Below are positions 17,569 through 29,180 of a stretch of 64,000 nt of DNA, piece by piece. How positions within the stretch are numbered: position 1 is the first letter of the stretch; every line of letters begins with the position of its first letter. Origin of the DNA: Rutpela maculata (taxonomy: Eukaryota > Arthropoda > Insecta > Coleoptera > Cerambycidae). The stretch is from positions 365,739,249 to 365,803,248 of the forward strand of contig OW386285.2 of NCBI GenBank assembly GCA_936432065.2, read 5' to 3'. The notes beneath the pieces were generated by a model. The model searched no databases, had not been told where the DNA came from, and was given only the letters and a program-made list of their open reading frames with translations. The position numbers were made by a program, and so were the translations under genes.

Positions 17569-19399
17569 ATACCAATTATTCTGAAATTTTCTTGTGTTAA
17601 GTTTTTTTTCTTTGAGCTAAAATACTGACTGCATTTATTTATTATTTTCCTAGCTTGCTAGATGATGTTCTTTTGGGTTAAAATTTAAAAAAATCGTAAT
17701 TAATACGCCATTTATTCATACACGAGTTTTTAAAACTTAAAATGGATGTAAATCTATATTTATTTATTATTTCGTGGTAATAACTACAGCAGGATCTCTT
17801 TCCTTTTATCAACAAGCCATTAGATCAAGCATCAGCTGTTTCAGCATCAATCTCATCAATTAATTCTGGTTTCAGATTCGGACACAGTATGTCTTCTGAT
17901 TCATGATCAACAAATTCCTGATCTTTTGATAAAAGTATTCTTGACGAGTTAACGTAAGACCAGCAGGTTTTATTCCTGAAATTTTGAGGTACAATTGTTA
18001 TTAAAAACGTTCGCTTGCTTTTCTTTGTGACGTGGTGCACTCGGTTTACACAATAAAACTCCACAATTGTCTTTCTTCGCATAAAAGTGTTGATGTTCGA
18101 GTAAATGCGTAATACGTACTGCTTCAATTTCTTTTTTGAAAAAATGTACTCCAATCGTAACGAATGTATATATTTTCAGACACAGCCCCAACAAGAACTG
18201 CTGTAATAATATTTGCATTGGAACAGGCATTCTTAACAGCACCAAAGCGGACATCTCGTAAGTTATTGTATAGTTGAATCACGATGGCGAAATTATTTTT
18301 TAGTGGTAAAAATTGTGACACACAGAGGCACCTTCAATTGCCTCTATGTACTACAACAGAGTACGGATAAGAATTTATTTGTGATAGGTATATAAGAGTT
18401 TGTAAATACGATAAATGTAAAATTTACCCACTTCTAATTTGAATGCGGACAAATTTCCTTCACATATTGATACAGTATTAAATGTATTTTCTGTAAAGAA
18501 ATGAAAATGACTAATTTTCAAAATTCGAAAAAACCAAATATTTCAGAAGCCAGAATCGACGTCCACAAATAATATTAAAATGTATTTAATAGGTTTGTTT
18601 ATATTGTTATAAAGTTTGCAGTTTACTACTTTAAATACTTCGTACAATTTTGTTACCTTCGCTTGTGGTTGGTAACATTTCTTGCCATATAGTGCCAATG
18701 CTAAAATATAGGCACTATATCTCCGTAAAGCGACATGGATTCAATGTCAATATTCAGAGCTGGTAGATATACAACCTACAACCACAATGTAAATTTAACT
18801 TGAATTATTCATTTAATTAGAATATGGCTTCCTCGCAAGGAGTTTCTCTTCCTGTTGAATGCCTTCTTGAATTGTTGCTTCTCAAGGGGTCCGTCATCTG
18901 TACAATAGATTTTAAGATCGTATATAAGACATTTATAGAATATACTAGAGGGAGAGAAATACTGCTATATAGAGCGGCAAACAATGAATTTTGTTTATAA
19001 TGGGAAAGTGGAGGTTTATCGATTTAACATTTTACTATTAGTAAGATCTCTTGTTAACTGAAGATATTCTTAGTAGTAAAATAAAGTAAAATAGAAAATT
19101 ATTTACCCTTTTATTTTCAAACTAGTTATACAATATCTTCGTCTATGTGCGGATGTAAAATAAGAAGTTGATACTATACATGTATAAAATATATGGCTGA
19201 GAGTTAAGTTCATCAAAACATATAATTAAAAGCTGAACTGGAGTCCTGTACCTCACACCCAGCAGGACAAAACTATTAAATAATTACCTAACATAATTCA
19301 GTTCCCAGAGAAAAACTGCTGCCTAAAGCCTTCGCTTCACGCGGCGTCTCGTCATAGACGCGTACAAGATTCTTCTTACAGGGACGATTCACGTACGCT
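17569..19399. other. Gene-poor region with overlapping minus-strand frames at 17,825-18,321
   Basis: Three overlapping minus-strand frames of 65-109 codons cover 18,321-17,825. They could be a frameshifted relic of one protein, but I recognise no family. A short inverted pair (GCCATATAGTGCC and GGCACTATAT) lies near 18,685-18,720. The rest up to 19,399 shows no gene or clear repeat. Confidence 0.35.
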
Positions 19400-19551
19400 A
19401 AGGATATGATTTTGCAGAGTGAGAGGGAAATACGCGTTTATTTTCGGTTTATTATAAATAATTAAACAACCAAACATAATATAGTCTTTAAAACTGTTTT
19501 AAATAATTGCTATTATTCTAACGAATACAACTATTTGCTATACTATTTACT

Positions 19552-19604
19552 CGGGGTGCCACAGGGAGCCGTTTTAGGCCCTCTATTGTTTACATTGTAT
19601 AAAA
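19552..19604 (+). pseudogene. Short LINE reverse transcriptase scrap
   Basis: The + strand reads LGVPQGAVLGPLLFTLYKNK, the conserved GVPQGSVLGPLLF block of non-LTR reverse transcriptases. Only about 18 codons survive, with no neighbouring domain. Confidence 0.75.
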
Positions 19605-19720
19605 ATAAGTTTTATCGTTTCACGTTTGGAAGAAAGCGTCGTAAGTACGAGCTGATCGTACATATTATTTGAGATTGGTGTGGAAAAGTGTTATAATGTT
19701 TGGATCGTTTTTTATATATT

Positions 19721-20490
19721 ATATACAGTGTGTCCCAGGATAGAGGACCAAAAATTTTGGAATTTTGGAATGGTATTTGGGGATTGAGTCCTGCTTGGTG
19801 TAAAACTAAAGCATACCAAAAATGACTTGATTTGGTGTTCTACAGGGTGTTTTATAAGCAAAGTTGTAAAAATCACCACTAATAAAGTACCTTTATTTTT
19901 CAAAATATGAAAAAATTCCACTAAGAAAAGTTATTTAGAATGCAATTTTATACCTCTATACCAAATTTCAGGAATATAAAATTATTTTTTTGAAACTTCC
20001 CATTTTTTCAATAAATTAGTATTTTATTTTGAACCATTCAATTAAAACTGCATAGAAATTATTTTTTGTTAATTAATATTTAAAGTTATGTAGAAGCTAA
20101 AAGTAGGCTATGAGAAAAGCAGTGGATGATTAACATTTGCTCCTACACAACTTTAAATATGAATTCAACTCTTAATTCGCAAAAAATGGGAAGTTTCAAA
20201 AAAAATAATTTTATATTCCTGAAATTTGGTAGAGAGGTATAAAATTGCATTCTAAATAACTTTTCTTAGTTGAATTTTTTCATATTTTGAAAAATAAAGG
20301 TACTTTATTAGTGGTGATTTTTACAACTTTGCTTATAAAGGGTGTTTTATAAGCAGAGTAGAACACCAAATCAAGTCGTTTTTGGTATACTTTAGTTTTA
20401 CAATAAGCAGGACTCAATCCCCAAATACCATTCCAAAATTTTTGGTCCATTACACCTCTTGATACATCTATCCTGGGACACACTGTATAT
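19721..20490. repeat. 770-bp near-complete palindrome (foldback element)
   Basis: The ends are a perfect 20-bp inverted pair (ATATACAGTGTGTCCCAGGA and its complement). The inverted similarity continues through arms of about 280 bp toward a centre near 20,100, where the middle is also partly self-complementary. The arms differ by scattered substitutions and a short duplication (GGTGTTTTATAAGCA occurs twice in the right part). There is no coding potential; the apparent frames on the two arms are mirror images. Confidence 0.85.
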
Positions 20491-20798
20491 ATATTTTTTT
20501 TATTGTAAATTTCTGTTGTACTTGAATACAATCAATAAAAATAGTTTCTAATTTCATTATTAGAGTATGACATTTAACTATATACAAAATTTATGATAAA
20601 AACTGTATAAGGTTGTATTCCTTAGAGCAATGGGAAGTATCTGAAACTATTTTAAAGATTATATCATTTATGATTTTTTAAATATTTATAATAAACCGAA
20701 AATAAACGCATATTTCCCTATCACTTTGCAAAATCCCATCCTTAAAGTTCACTCCATTTTTATACTGCACATAAAAAACTCAAAGCTGCCGATCGAGC

Positions 20799-20990
20799 TA
20801 ATACCGTGTGTGTAGTCGCGGTCTAGGCATGGGGAGTAAGAATTACAACATCGCGTGTGTCAGCTGGCTGAAATGAAATAACAGAGCTGGGATGCTCCAC
20901 CGACGGACGAATTTACGGCTGCCGGTGTTGTCAGATCTCTCGCGCTACGTGAATGTACATGCCTAATGGGAAATTACACGCACGGTATAA
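20799..20990. mobile_element. About 190-bp MITE with TACCGTG ends, copy 1
   Basis: It begins TAATACCGTGTGTGTA and ends TACACGCACGGTATAA. A second copy in the opposite orientation is at 39,130-39,319. TAA or TTA trinucleotides flank the ends, as expected for PIF/Harbinger-type MITEs, but the exact duplication is ambiguous. Confidence 0.7.
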
Positions 20991-21939
20991 GAGGAGATCG
21001 GGGCATGCTTCATTTTTTTACACTATATTATTAAATAATAAATATAATGTGTTACTTAATAGATAAAACATCATTACCCTTATGTAAATTAAGTTCTGGC
21101 ATAATTAAGATAAGAAATAAACGGAAACACGCCTCTTTTTAACTCTTGTGATATAGTTACGCAAACCTAACTAGAAGGGCGCGAAGTTTATCGTCGGCGT
21201 TAATACCAGGGTAACAGAATCAGATAAACAGAGCCGTACTTTGAATTTATCTTTATCAATGCGTCCACAAATGCATAAGAGTAAAACAGTAATTAAATTT
21301 CTACCGAAAATCCGATTTTTACGTCTCTAGGTCTCTAGTATTATTTTGTTCATTCCAGTACCCAAAAATTTTAAGTACGACTCTGTAGTACTCTTGTCAG
21401 GAGCTAATAATACCGTTGACTTTGATATTTTTATGGTCAGTTTTTATGGGCTTTTTTATTCGCACTAAAAATTTGTAGACAACTATACAATAAGCGGATT
21501 TTTGAAGTGCAGCCTCTTTGTTTAGTTTAGAAAATGCCTAGCGAGGAATAGGACATATTTTTTTATCATTTTATTCGTTATCGCAGATGAAAAGACAACG
21601 AAGAAAGTTTTGGATGCCTTGTTATATTGAAAAAAGTATTATTAAAAAACTATTTGCTATCAAATTTTCTATAGAATGACTAAAACCAGATTTGAGGAAC
21701 TAATTGAAATTGTGCGTGTTTGGATATGTTTTTCCACCATTTCCACAACTATAATTGTTGCATTTTCACTTATTTTACCGCGAGAAAATAAAAGATTACA
21801 CTAAATAAATCTACAGTCGTACCGCCAGCGACTAACTGAGCAGTACTACGTCCTACGACTATCGTCATGAAGCTTTCGTGTCGAAACGAATGCGCTACGT
21901 TGCTGCTTCGTGAGAAGATATGCATTATGCACGATGTGT
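20991..21939. other. No gene recognised
   Basis: This is AT-rich sequence without a credible frame or a repeat that I could match inside the window. Confidence 0.4.
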
Positions 21940-22150
21940 CGCATTGGTAATGAGATGGGAATGGTATTGGGGGTGGCTGATGCCAAAAAAAATTGAGGCT
22001 AAAATATAATCTAGTTCCAGATCTCGTTATAATACATAGGTGTACCAAATTTCAAGTCAATACCACAAACCATTCCAGGGTAATCGTGGGTACAAAAAAA
22101 AATACAGACGGACGTTTTTTCGATGGGGGCAAACATGTTTCCGAAATTTA
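21940..22150 (-). repeat. Diverged partial copy of the hairpin-ended repeat family
   Basis: On the minus strand it shares the ACTTGAAATTTGGTACACC-like segment, the AACGAGATCTGGAACTAGAT-like segment and the TTTGGCATCAGCCACCCCC-like segment of the family at 23,576. It lacks the terminal hairpin. Confidence 0.6.
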
Positions 22151-23575
22151 AAAAAAATCAAACTTTGATATACTGTAATTTTTAAATAATTGATCGCGAA
22201 AAAAATGTACAACGGAGGTTTTGGGAAATTTAGAATCCACAACATTGGTAATAAGTAATTAGATACTACGTAGGAGCAACAGGGACAGAGATAATTGCAA
22301 ACATCTGCAGTGAAGCACTAGTTTTTAACCAATTTCATGAAATTTAAAAGAGGAGGAGGTTCTCAATTCGACCCGTATGTATGGTCCGGTGGTGGTCCCA
22401 CACTAAATTTATCAAGAGACATCTAGTGTAAGGTGAACAAAAATTGGAACAATTTTTTATTTTACGAGCATATTCGAAGATTGGGCGGAGTCGCCGATGA
22501 TTTCAATTAAAAACTTAGTTCTCAATTTATAAAAATGATAATTTTTCACAAACAACAGAGTATCATTATAACTTCCTAGCATGTCATATACCATTTCGCA
22601 ACGAAAGAGAGCCTTGCATGGAGGTGAATCAACTGAAGAATGTTTTCTATGACAACAGTATGAACTGAATCTTTTATTATTTATCTATTATTTATCTTTT
22701 ATTGTACTGTCGTTTGAAATGTCCGGACCTTCATATGAAGGGTATATCCTTTCATACGATGGTCCAGCTTGATCACGTGAGCTGGTACTGATTCTTGGTT
22801 AGGTTTGCAGAAGTCGTAAGTGCCAGAGCTTCTTCAGGAAAATGAAAATACTTCGATATTTCCTTTTTCACCATATTTTCGAACGCTTTTTTTGATCTTA
22901 CTAGCTTTCTGGGAGGAGAAGAAAACATTTCCAATACATAGCACAACGCTTTTTGCCTAACTTTCTTAACTTAACGCCAGTGGCTTATGTCCGCTTAATT
23001 AAGTTTCCAGATTCAACCAGAGTTTTCACTTTTTCCAATTTCCTTCTTGGAGCACTTGCTGTTCTTTAGGGCAGCTTCTTTTAATTATAATTCCAGCAGA
23101 AGTTGGACTTTTTTCTCAACACTATCCAAGTTTTCAATAATCACTTCTCTATTTAGCCAGTTCTCTTTCTTCATTAAAAACATTTTCTTTTGCATCTACA
23201 TTTCAACACCATCGATTCACACCTATCCAAAATGATATTGAATTTTTTTTCTAATATCTTTGTTGATCATATCTGAACAGTTACATAATGCGTACTTTGT
23301 TTTTTATGTATTGTGTAAATTCATCCTCACAGTATTTTTCCAAAGAATAACTTTGTCTCGAAAGAGTGCCCTTTTGATAAAGAACCATGTCTCATTATCA
23401 ATAAATGATTTTAACGTACAAATACATACAAGAAAGATGCAGCCCAAACTGTTTAATACTTTTATAAAACTATAGCATTTTTACTTTGTCCGATATTGTT
23501 CTAAGGACCCCCCACAAACCTTATGGAAATTGGCTCTCAGTCGAATTTTCTGAAATTTGGATGTGTTGTAGTTTT
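22151..23575. other. Mostly non-coding; decayed minus-strand coding-like stretch at about 22,800-23,240
   Basis: A block at 22,240-22,320 (CTACGTAGGAGCAACAGGG) recurs at 56,400-56,450, and TCTAGTGTAAGGTGAACAAA near 22,430 recurs near 39,648. On the minus strand, runs such as ALCYVLEMFSSPPRKLVRSK and AFENMVKKEISKYFHFPEEA read like protein but are broken by stops. I do not recognise the family. Confidence 0.35.
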
Positions 23576-24254
23576 ACTTCCACATCCAGTGGAAGTATAG
23601 TAACGACAAAAAAATTTTTAAAAATTTTTATTGTTCAAATAGACTTAGAATGTCATGAAACGTCGAGATTTTAAGTTTGAGCAAAAAAAAAATTTCTGTC
23701 TGTCTGTCGGTCTGTAACTTTTTTTTGTGCGCACGTTTACTCTGGAACCGTTTGAGATATTGACTTGAAATTTGGTACTTATATGTACTTTAACGAGATC
23801 TAGAACTAGATTATATTTTCATCTTGTTCCGTCGAAGGGTTGGGGGGTAAATTGGGGTAAATTTGGGGTAAATAGGTAAATTAAGTAGGTAAGAGTTCAT
23901 AAAATTAGTATTTAGTATATACAAGAGAAACTAAGGTCCCAAAAAAAATTTTGGCATTAGCCACCCCCACCCCATTATTAAAGGGGATGAAATAAAATTG
24001 TGATTTAGTGTGTGTACAGGAACCAGAAACGTCAAAATACTTTTTTACTTTATCCACCCCCACTACCACCCCTATCACCACCCCCACCCCACTACCGATG
24101 TGGGGTATCGTTTTATGGGTTTTTGGGGTAGAGGATTTCAAATATTATATTATTAAAGTTCCATAAACAATTATTTCCACATACAAAATTTTTTCGTTGT
24201 GAGTGACTTGGATAGAAAATCCGGATGTGGAAGTAGTGATTCCTTGGGCAGCGG
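23576..24254 (+). repeat. Hairpin-ended interspersed repeat (possible HINE/Helentron-like), copy 1
   Basis: It begins with the perfect hairpin ACTTCCAC-ATCCA-GTGGAAGT. An inverted match GGATGTGGAAGT lies near 24,223, with the common end GATTCCTTGGGCAGCGG about 30 bases on. The middle has a CA/CCACCCC-rich simple tract. Other copies are at 42,218, 43,566, 47,306, 50,689 (inverted) and 52,230. The ends are not symmetric, which argues against an ordinary TIR transposon. A hairpin near one end and insertion in T/A-rich sites would suit non-autonomous Helentrons; this class call is tentative. Confidence 0.7.
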
Positions 24255-24423
24255 TTTTTGCTTTTCTGAGCAAAAGTTCTCATGGGCACAAGTCTCGGCT
24301 ATGACTGCTTTTCAAGTTATGAGGGCTTGAACGTCACAATAAGCATACCAATTTTTCGGAGTGAAGATAGCAATCTTTTTAGCAATCCTCCATGTTTTTC
24401 TTTCTTTTACGTCGTATAAATTA

Positions 24424-24655
24424 TTTTCAGTGGAAAAATAGCTTTATACATATATTTCAAGAAAACAGAACCAAATCCGATATAGATACGGGCTGACGGG
24501 GTAGCAGTCCACAAAAAGTAAAATATTCTTTTAGTAACTTTTTCAGTGGAATAAGAGTTATATACATATATTTCAAGAAAACACAACAAAATCCGATGTA
24601 GGTAAAGGCTGACGGGGCAGCAATCCACAAAAACTAAAATATTCTTTTTGTAACT
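24424..24655. repeat. Tandem duplication, 116-bp unit
   Basis: Two units share TTTTCAGTGGAA, CATATATTTCAAGAAAACA and GGCTGACGGGG, with about 85-90% identity by eye. Confidence 0.8.
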
Positions 24656-26151
24656 TTTTTAATATAATTTGTGCATTAACGAGATATTCGAGGAAATGTA
24701 AGAAATTACACGTTTTCCTATAGAGTGTATGTAAATCATAAAAAATAATTTTTCTCAGAAACCTTTGTTTCGAAGGGCCAAGATTAACGGAACGTCAAAG
24801 TAGTACTTGGTATTAAGTGGATATCGTATATGAGATCGATTTCAGTTAATTACCGATTAATTACGGTGACAAAATGGAGAAATTTTACCGAAAATAAAAA
24901 GTCCCAAATCCCGCCCCCTCTAATTCCTTCATTTTTGTCGGAATTCAAAAAATAAAAAAAGGAGTTTTAGCAGTTTTAAATCCATTTAAGTTAACTAGAG
25001 TAGTCTTTTGGCGTAGGAGCCAAGATTAAAAAGTTGCCAACTGTAGAAATTGCGATTTTTTGCAGTACATGGCCAACATTTCAGTAGTTATTTCCGAAAC
25101 GAAAAAGAGCAACATATTTGTAATGGAAAATACTCGTTTGACCTTGTTTTTTATTTCGAGCTAACTCCCACCGTTTCGGAGATATCTGCGAAAAATAACA
25201 AAAAACAACTTACATTTCGGAGACGAAAAAATTGCAAAAACATGCAATCTTGACACGTTCATATTTTTCGAAAAACACTATTGGGACAGCCGTACAAAGT
25301 CGCGACGTAAAGAGGAAGTCTTCCAGATAAACCTGATCGTAAATTGTACGGCGAAATTCGAAAATTTGGCTCGGTACGAACGAATCAAAAGTAGCATTTT
25401 GTGACATTTCAGAAAATCTTTATAGATATTAACGCGAATAATCTGTCACTACCTCCATGGCTCCACCTTCGTGTGTTGCGCGTTACGTCGATTGGACAGG
25501 CTAGTCATGAAGATAAAGGTGATTGGCTCTGTTGCTGGTGAGTTATAATAACTCACGCATTATAACTCACGCTGTTTGTTTATGGATACTATTAATTGAT
25601 CAAAAGCAGTTCATTAATAATTAGTATATAACCTAATAAGAGTAGATAAAAAAATGTTCATCTAGGACTTATAGTTTTTTATTTATGAATATTTTTGTGA
25701 CGCAGTAGCATGTGGCATACCTTCGGCAGGCGTACGGCGTGAATTATCCGTTTGACCTTCGAAATAACCTTTTTCTGTCAAAGTAAGTAGAAGATAAAGT
25801 AGATAAGGTCGAAGGTAAAGTAGGTGAAGTCAAGACAGAAGTCAGTCAATTAAAAGGGAAATAAATAAGTTTGAATACAAGTTGAGTGATTTTGAAGGTT
25901 CACTTAAATACATACTATAATTTAATATCACAGACCAAATACAACTAAATAATTTTAGGACATAACCGCAAACTGCCCGAACTATTACACTCGCAGAGAT
26001 AAACTGTTAGAAGATGACGTCACGTCCAATATGGGTGTGTTCTCAGACACGGCCCTCCTCCCGGATATTAGTCGGTGATTTAAATATTTTCCAGTTAGAA
26101 ATTATGAAAAGATTTGATAATTGCTAATGTTTAGTAACACTATATTAATAT
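24656..26151. other. No gene recognised
   Basis: This is non-coding AT-rich sequence. A small palindrome, GTGAGTTATAATAACTCAC, lies near 25,540 and is followed by a second partial copy. Confidence 0.4.
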
Positions 26152-26564
26152 TGTGACGTGTTTCCACCCCTAGGAAACCACCCTTGCAAATTCCGTGGGT
26201 TCCAAAAATTATAACAAGAGATAACCACTAGCACACTTTATTAAATAATTTTACTGGATACTTCACAATACTATAATTAACTTAAATGAACTTTACTGAC
26301 TAAAAATAACAATGTTTATCACTTTGTTTTCACTTTGGAGTCTTAACCTCACTTGTCAAATCCAAGACTTCTTTCTTCTGGCCTTATATGCCCCTAGCGA
26401 TTGCTTCCTGAATTATTCTAGAAACGGCGCGGCGTTATCTAGAAGTCTCTTTTCTCTGATGTTCCAGAACGTTCCTACTGTTTCTACTGTCTCACAGATG
26501 GCATAACGTACAACATACGTGTATTTAGTGCTGCCTATCCCCAAGGGGGTGATTACTCGTTACA
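26152..26564. mobile_element. Solo LTR, Ty3/gypsy-like
   Basis: The 413-bp unit begins TGTGACGTGT and ends CTCGTTACA, and is flanked on both sides by the 4-bp duplication ATAT (26,148-26,151 and 26,565-26,568). A 4-bp duplication and TGT...ACA ends fit Ty3/gypsy elements. No internal retroviral genes are present, so recombination between LTRs probably removed them. Confidence 0.75.
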
Positions 26565-27791
26565 ATATATATAAATTAATTTAAAATAATATGGCACATG
26601 GAAGCGGCTTATTGGTGCCGTCTTCGTCTGATCGTCTGTAATTCATGTCGCCCGGAATATAGACATTTATTTTAACTTCAAATTGTATTTGAAATTTTTA
26701 ATATGTAAGGATTTTCGAATTTTGACGCGCTAGAAATAAGAATTGGCCCTGTGCATTGTGCTGCCGCCGGCAGTGGTCGGATTCCCACGTTACGATATAC
26801 CTATTTCCATTTGTACAATTCTGTAAACAAAGTTTATTTACAAGCAAAGAAAATATTAGGATACATATGTTTATTATTTACCCCAAGTATTGTAAACGTG
26901 TGTTTGTTTATTCAATGAGTAACTGTTGAACAACCCTTTATGGAAGCGGCAGTGGTGGTGGTTTCAATATTTAAACAGCATTGACGGTAGTGTACTACCA
27001 ACGAGGGCGTAGCTGCGTATACGTATACCTATACTGTAGCAAAAGGGCTTATGCACAGAGAAGAGATTATGCTACCAGGCCAAACACTATCAATTATTTC
27101 ATATATAAATCCCGTAATATTTGCATAAATCCCCTACCCTGCGGGATTTGGTAATCGCGAGTTTTAGGCTGTACCACAGGCGTTTATATAGGGTAATTTG
27201 TGAGTAGTATATTTCTAGTTATTAGTAAAGGTTTATCCCGTTGTGTAATAGCTAATACTACTAATATATTGTCACATCCAGAGGCTCATTATGCTTAATT
27301 TGCTATTTTAATTATATGAAATTTTAATTGGTATTGACAGTCAGTCAGAACAATTGTGATCAGAGGTTTATTTAGTTAACATTTAATGTAAAAAATCCAT
27401 ATTTAAAAGCCAAAATACATTGAAAATATAGTGTTTTATATAGAAAAATTATTGGTATTGGACAATTGAGCATTCCTTACCCACTGAAATATATATATTT
27501 TTGACTTGGTTTCAAACCAGGAACCATATCAGAACCGAAATCGTAACCAAAAACCAAAAACCGGAATGAGAATTTCTGGTAATATAAACCTAGACCGAAG
27601 CCCAAACCGAAATTAAAATTCGCAGTAAACCGCAACTCAAACCGAAATTAAAATTTTCTGTAAACTAAACCGAAACCTAACCAAAATTAAACTACAAAAT
27701 ACAAAATAATACGTTGGAGTATGATGGGTTGCATAAATTAATTTGTCTTATTAACGCAGTGGTCATCCGATAGCCGGTCCACTAGTTCAAC
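26565..27791. other. No gene; simple CCGAAA-rich tract at 27,520-27,690
   Basis: The 27,520-27,690 tract is a degenerate AACCGAAA-type simple repeat. A similar CGGTTTTCGGTT tract lies at 48,400-48,530 on the opposite strand sense. Nothing else was recognised. Confidence 0.45.
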
Positions 27792-28526
27792 CTCCGATTA
27801 AAGAACTTATATCTAGATACATAATGGCATGAATTTTATGATCCCGAAAGACTCCCATTCTAAGGCACTTCTTCCCATAAGTTGCTGATTGGCCCATCGG
27901 CGAATTCGCGGCCGCTCGTACACGATCGACTTCAGTTCGATTATCATAATCTCAGTTGACAGTTCGGCCATTAATGTCAATAAATGTTTTTCGTGTTCTC
28001 CGACCAAAAACTGGTGAAAAAGTAATTTTATTTTAAGTTGTGATTTGCTTAATACCTAAATAATATTCTCTATTCATATTTACACAGTTTAGTGACAATA
28101 TATTTTGTGCAAATAAATAGTGAAGTGCCGTGCCGTTTGCAGAAAGCAGTTTAGAAAAGAAGAAAATCGATCGTTCCATAGTCGTAACATGATGAAGTTC
28201 AGTTTACAGTTATAAAGTAAATAGCAATTAAATTTTAATATCCTTTCAATGCATATTTATCTTACTGTTTTATCTTACTGTAATATCGTATGCCTACATC
28301 ACGTTATCTAAAGAGCCGGTAATGCAGGAATTGCAATAATTCATTTTAATGAAAATATTTACCATTCTACACATTTTCTACACACACAACGCCACTGTTG
28401 CCTATGGGATGTGATGTTCATCTATCCATTTTAATGGACATATAATGTGACTATGTTAGGAGCAAACAAGGTATATAGTGAAAAGATAGCCTGTTATGTA
28501 TCTAGATATAAGTTCTTTAATCGGAG
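27792..28526. mobile_element. 735-bp non-autonomous DNA transposon with about 33-bp inverted ends and 8-bp duplication, copy 1
   Basis: The ends are CTCCGATTAAAGAACTTATA... and its complement, about 33 bp. The 8-bp duplication AGTTCAAC flanks both sides (27,784-27,791 and 28,527-28,534). It is nearly identical to the 736-bp copy at 34,812-35,547, in the opposite orientation. There is no transposase frame. The 8-bp duplication points to hAT or P-type transposition; the ends do not start with the usual hAT CA. Confidence 0.9.
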
Positions 28527-28887
28527 AGTTCAACGGTGTAAACGACACGTCGCGAAAAAATTCTTAATTTAATTTTTCAGTGAATACAATGGTATATTGT
28601 TTTATTAGAGTAAAATTGTAATTTGTAACGAGTCTGTAGGTTTGCCGGACGAACGAAGTGAGTCTGGCAATTACAGACGAATCACAAGTGGCTTTTACTC
28701 CGAATAAAATATGCTATTTTTTTCTTCAAACGTCAATTAGCTATAAAAAAAATTTTGAATTTCGCCACCAAAAACGCATTGTGTTAATATCGCATGGTCG
28801 GCGTATTAAATAAAATATATGGATATTACTTTTTCTGCCGCTCACAGCGTCAGAAAATAGCTATTTATGTAACAAGTTGCAAAAAGA

Positions 28888-28964
28888 GTGTTTTAAGTAC
28901 GGGACGCATAATTGTTCAACGAGGCGAAAGCCGAGTTGGACAATGCGTCGAGTGCTTAAAACAC
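28888..28964. repeat. 77-nt hairpin upstream of the Crypton remnant
   Basis: GTGTTTTAAGTAC...GACGCAT...TGTTCAAC pairs with GTTGGACA...ATGCGTC...GTGCTTAAAACAC around a GAGGCGAAAGCCGA tip. A further GTTGC/GCAAC pair lies outside. It is probably part of the Crypton 5' region. Confidence 0.65.
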
Positions 28965-29180
28965 ATCGATTTCGCAACGAATTTCATACAAGATTTTTCG
29001 TGAAAGCGGAGAATTTGATATTTTTATGCTTTTATTTGTATTTTTAAACATTTTGAAAAGTGGGCAAGCAATCTGTTTCGAAGGCATTGTTTATGCATTG
29101 TTTAATGTCAAGGTTCTGCCAAGTTCAAACGTCGCGCGTCGCCGTATTTCCTACAAAGTTTTGCGAAAAAATCGCCAAAA

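Larger units (their letters stand above)
19400..20743. mobile_element. About 1.34-kb composite bounded by 61-bp inverted repeats
   Basis: The left arm 19,400-19,460 is the inverse of the right arm 20,683-20,743; the shared core is TTTATTTTCGGTTTATTATA. Inside lie a reverse transcriptase scrap and a nested palindromic element. A copy of the right part (20,608-20,724) recurs in the same orientation at 61,424-61,541, so this is a dispersed family. No target duplication was resolved. Confidence 0.65.

Noticed and set aside
27902..27917. GAATTC directly followed by GCGGCCGC looks like an EcoRI-NotI cloning linker
   Set aside because: The second genomic copy of the same transposon has the NotI part with one base changed in the EcoRI part, so this is natural element sequence, not vector.
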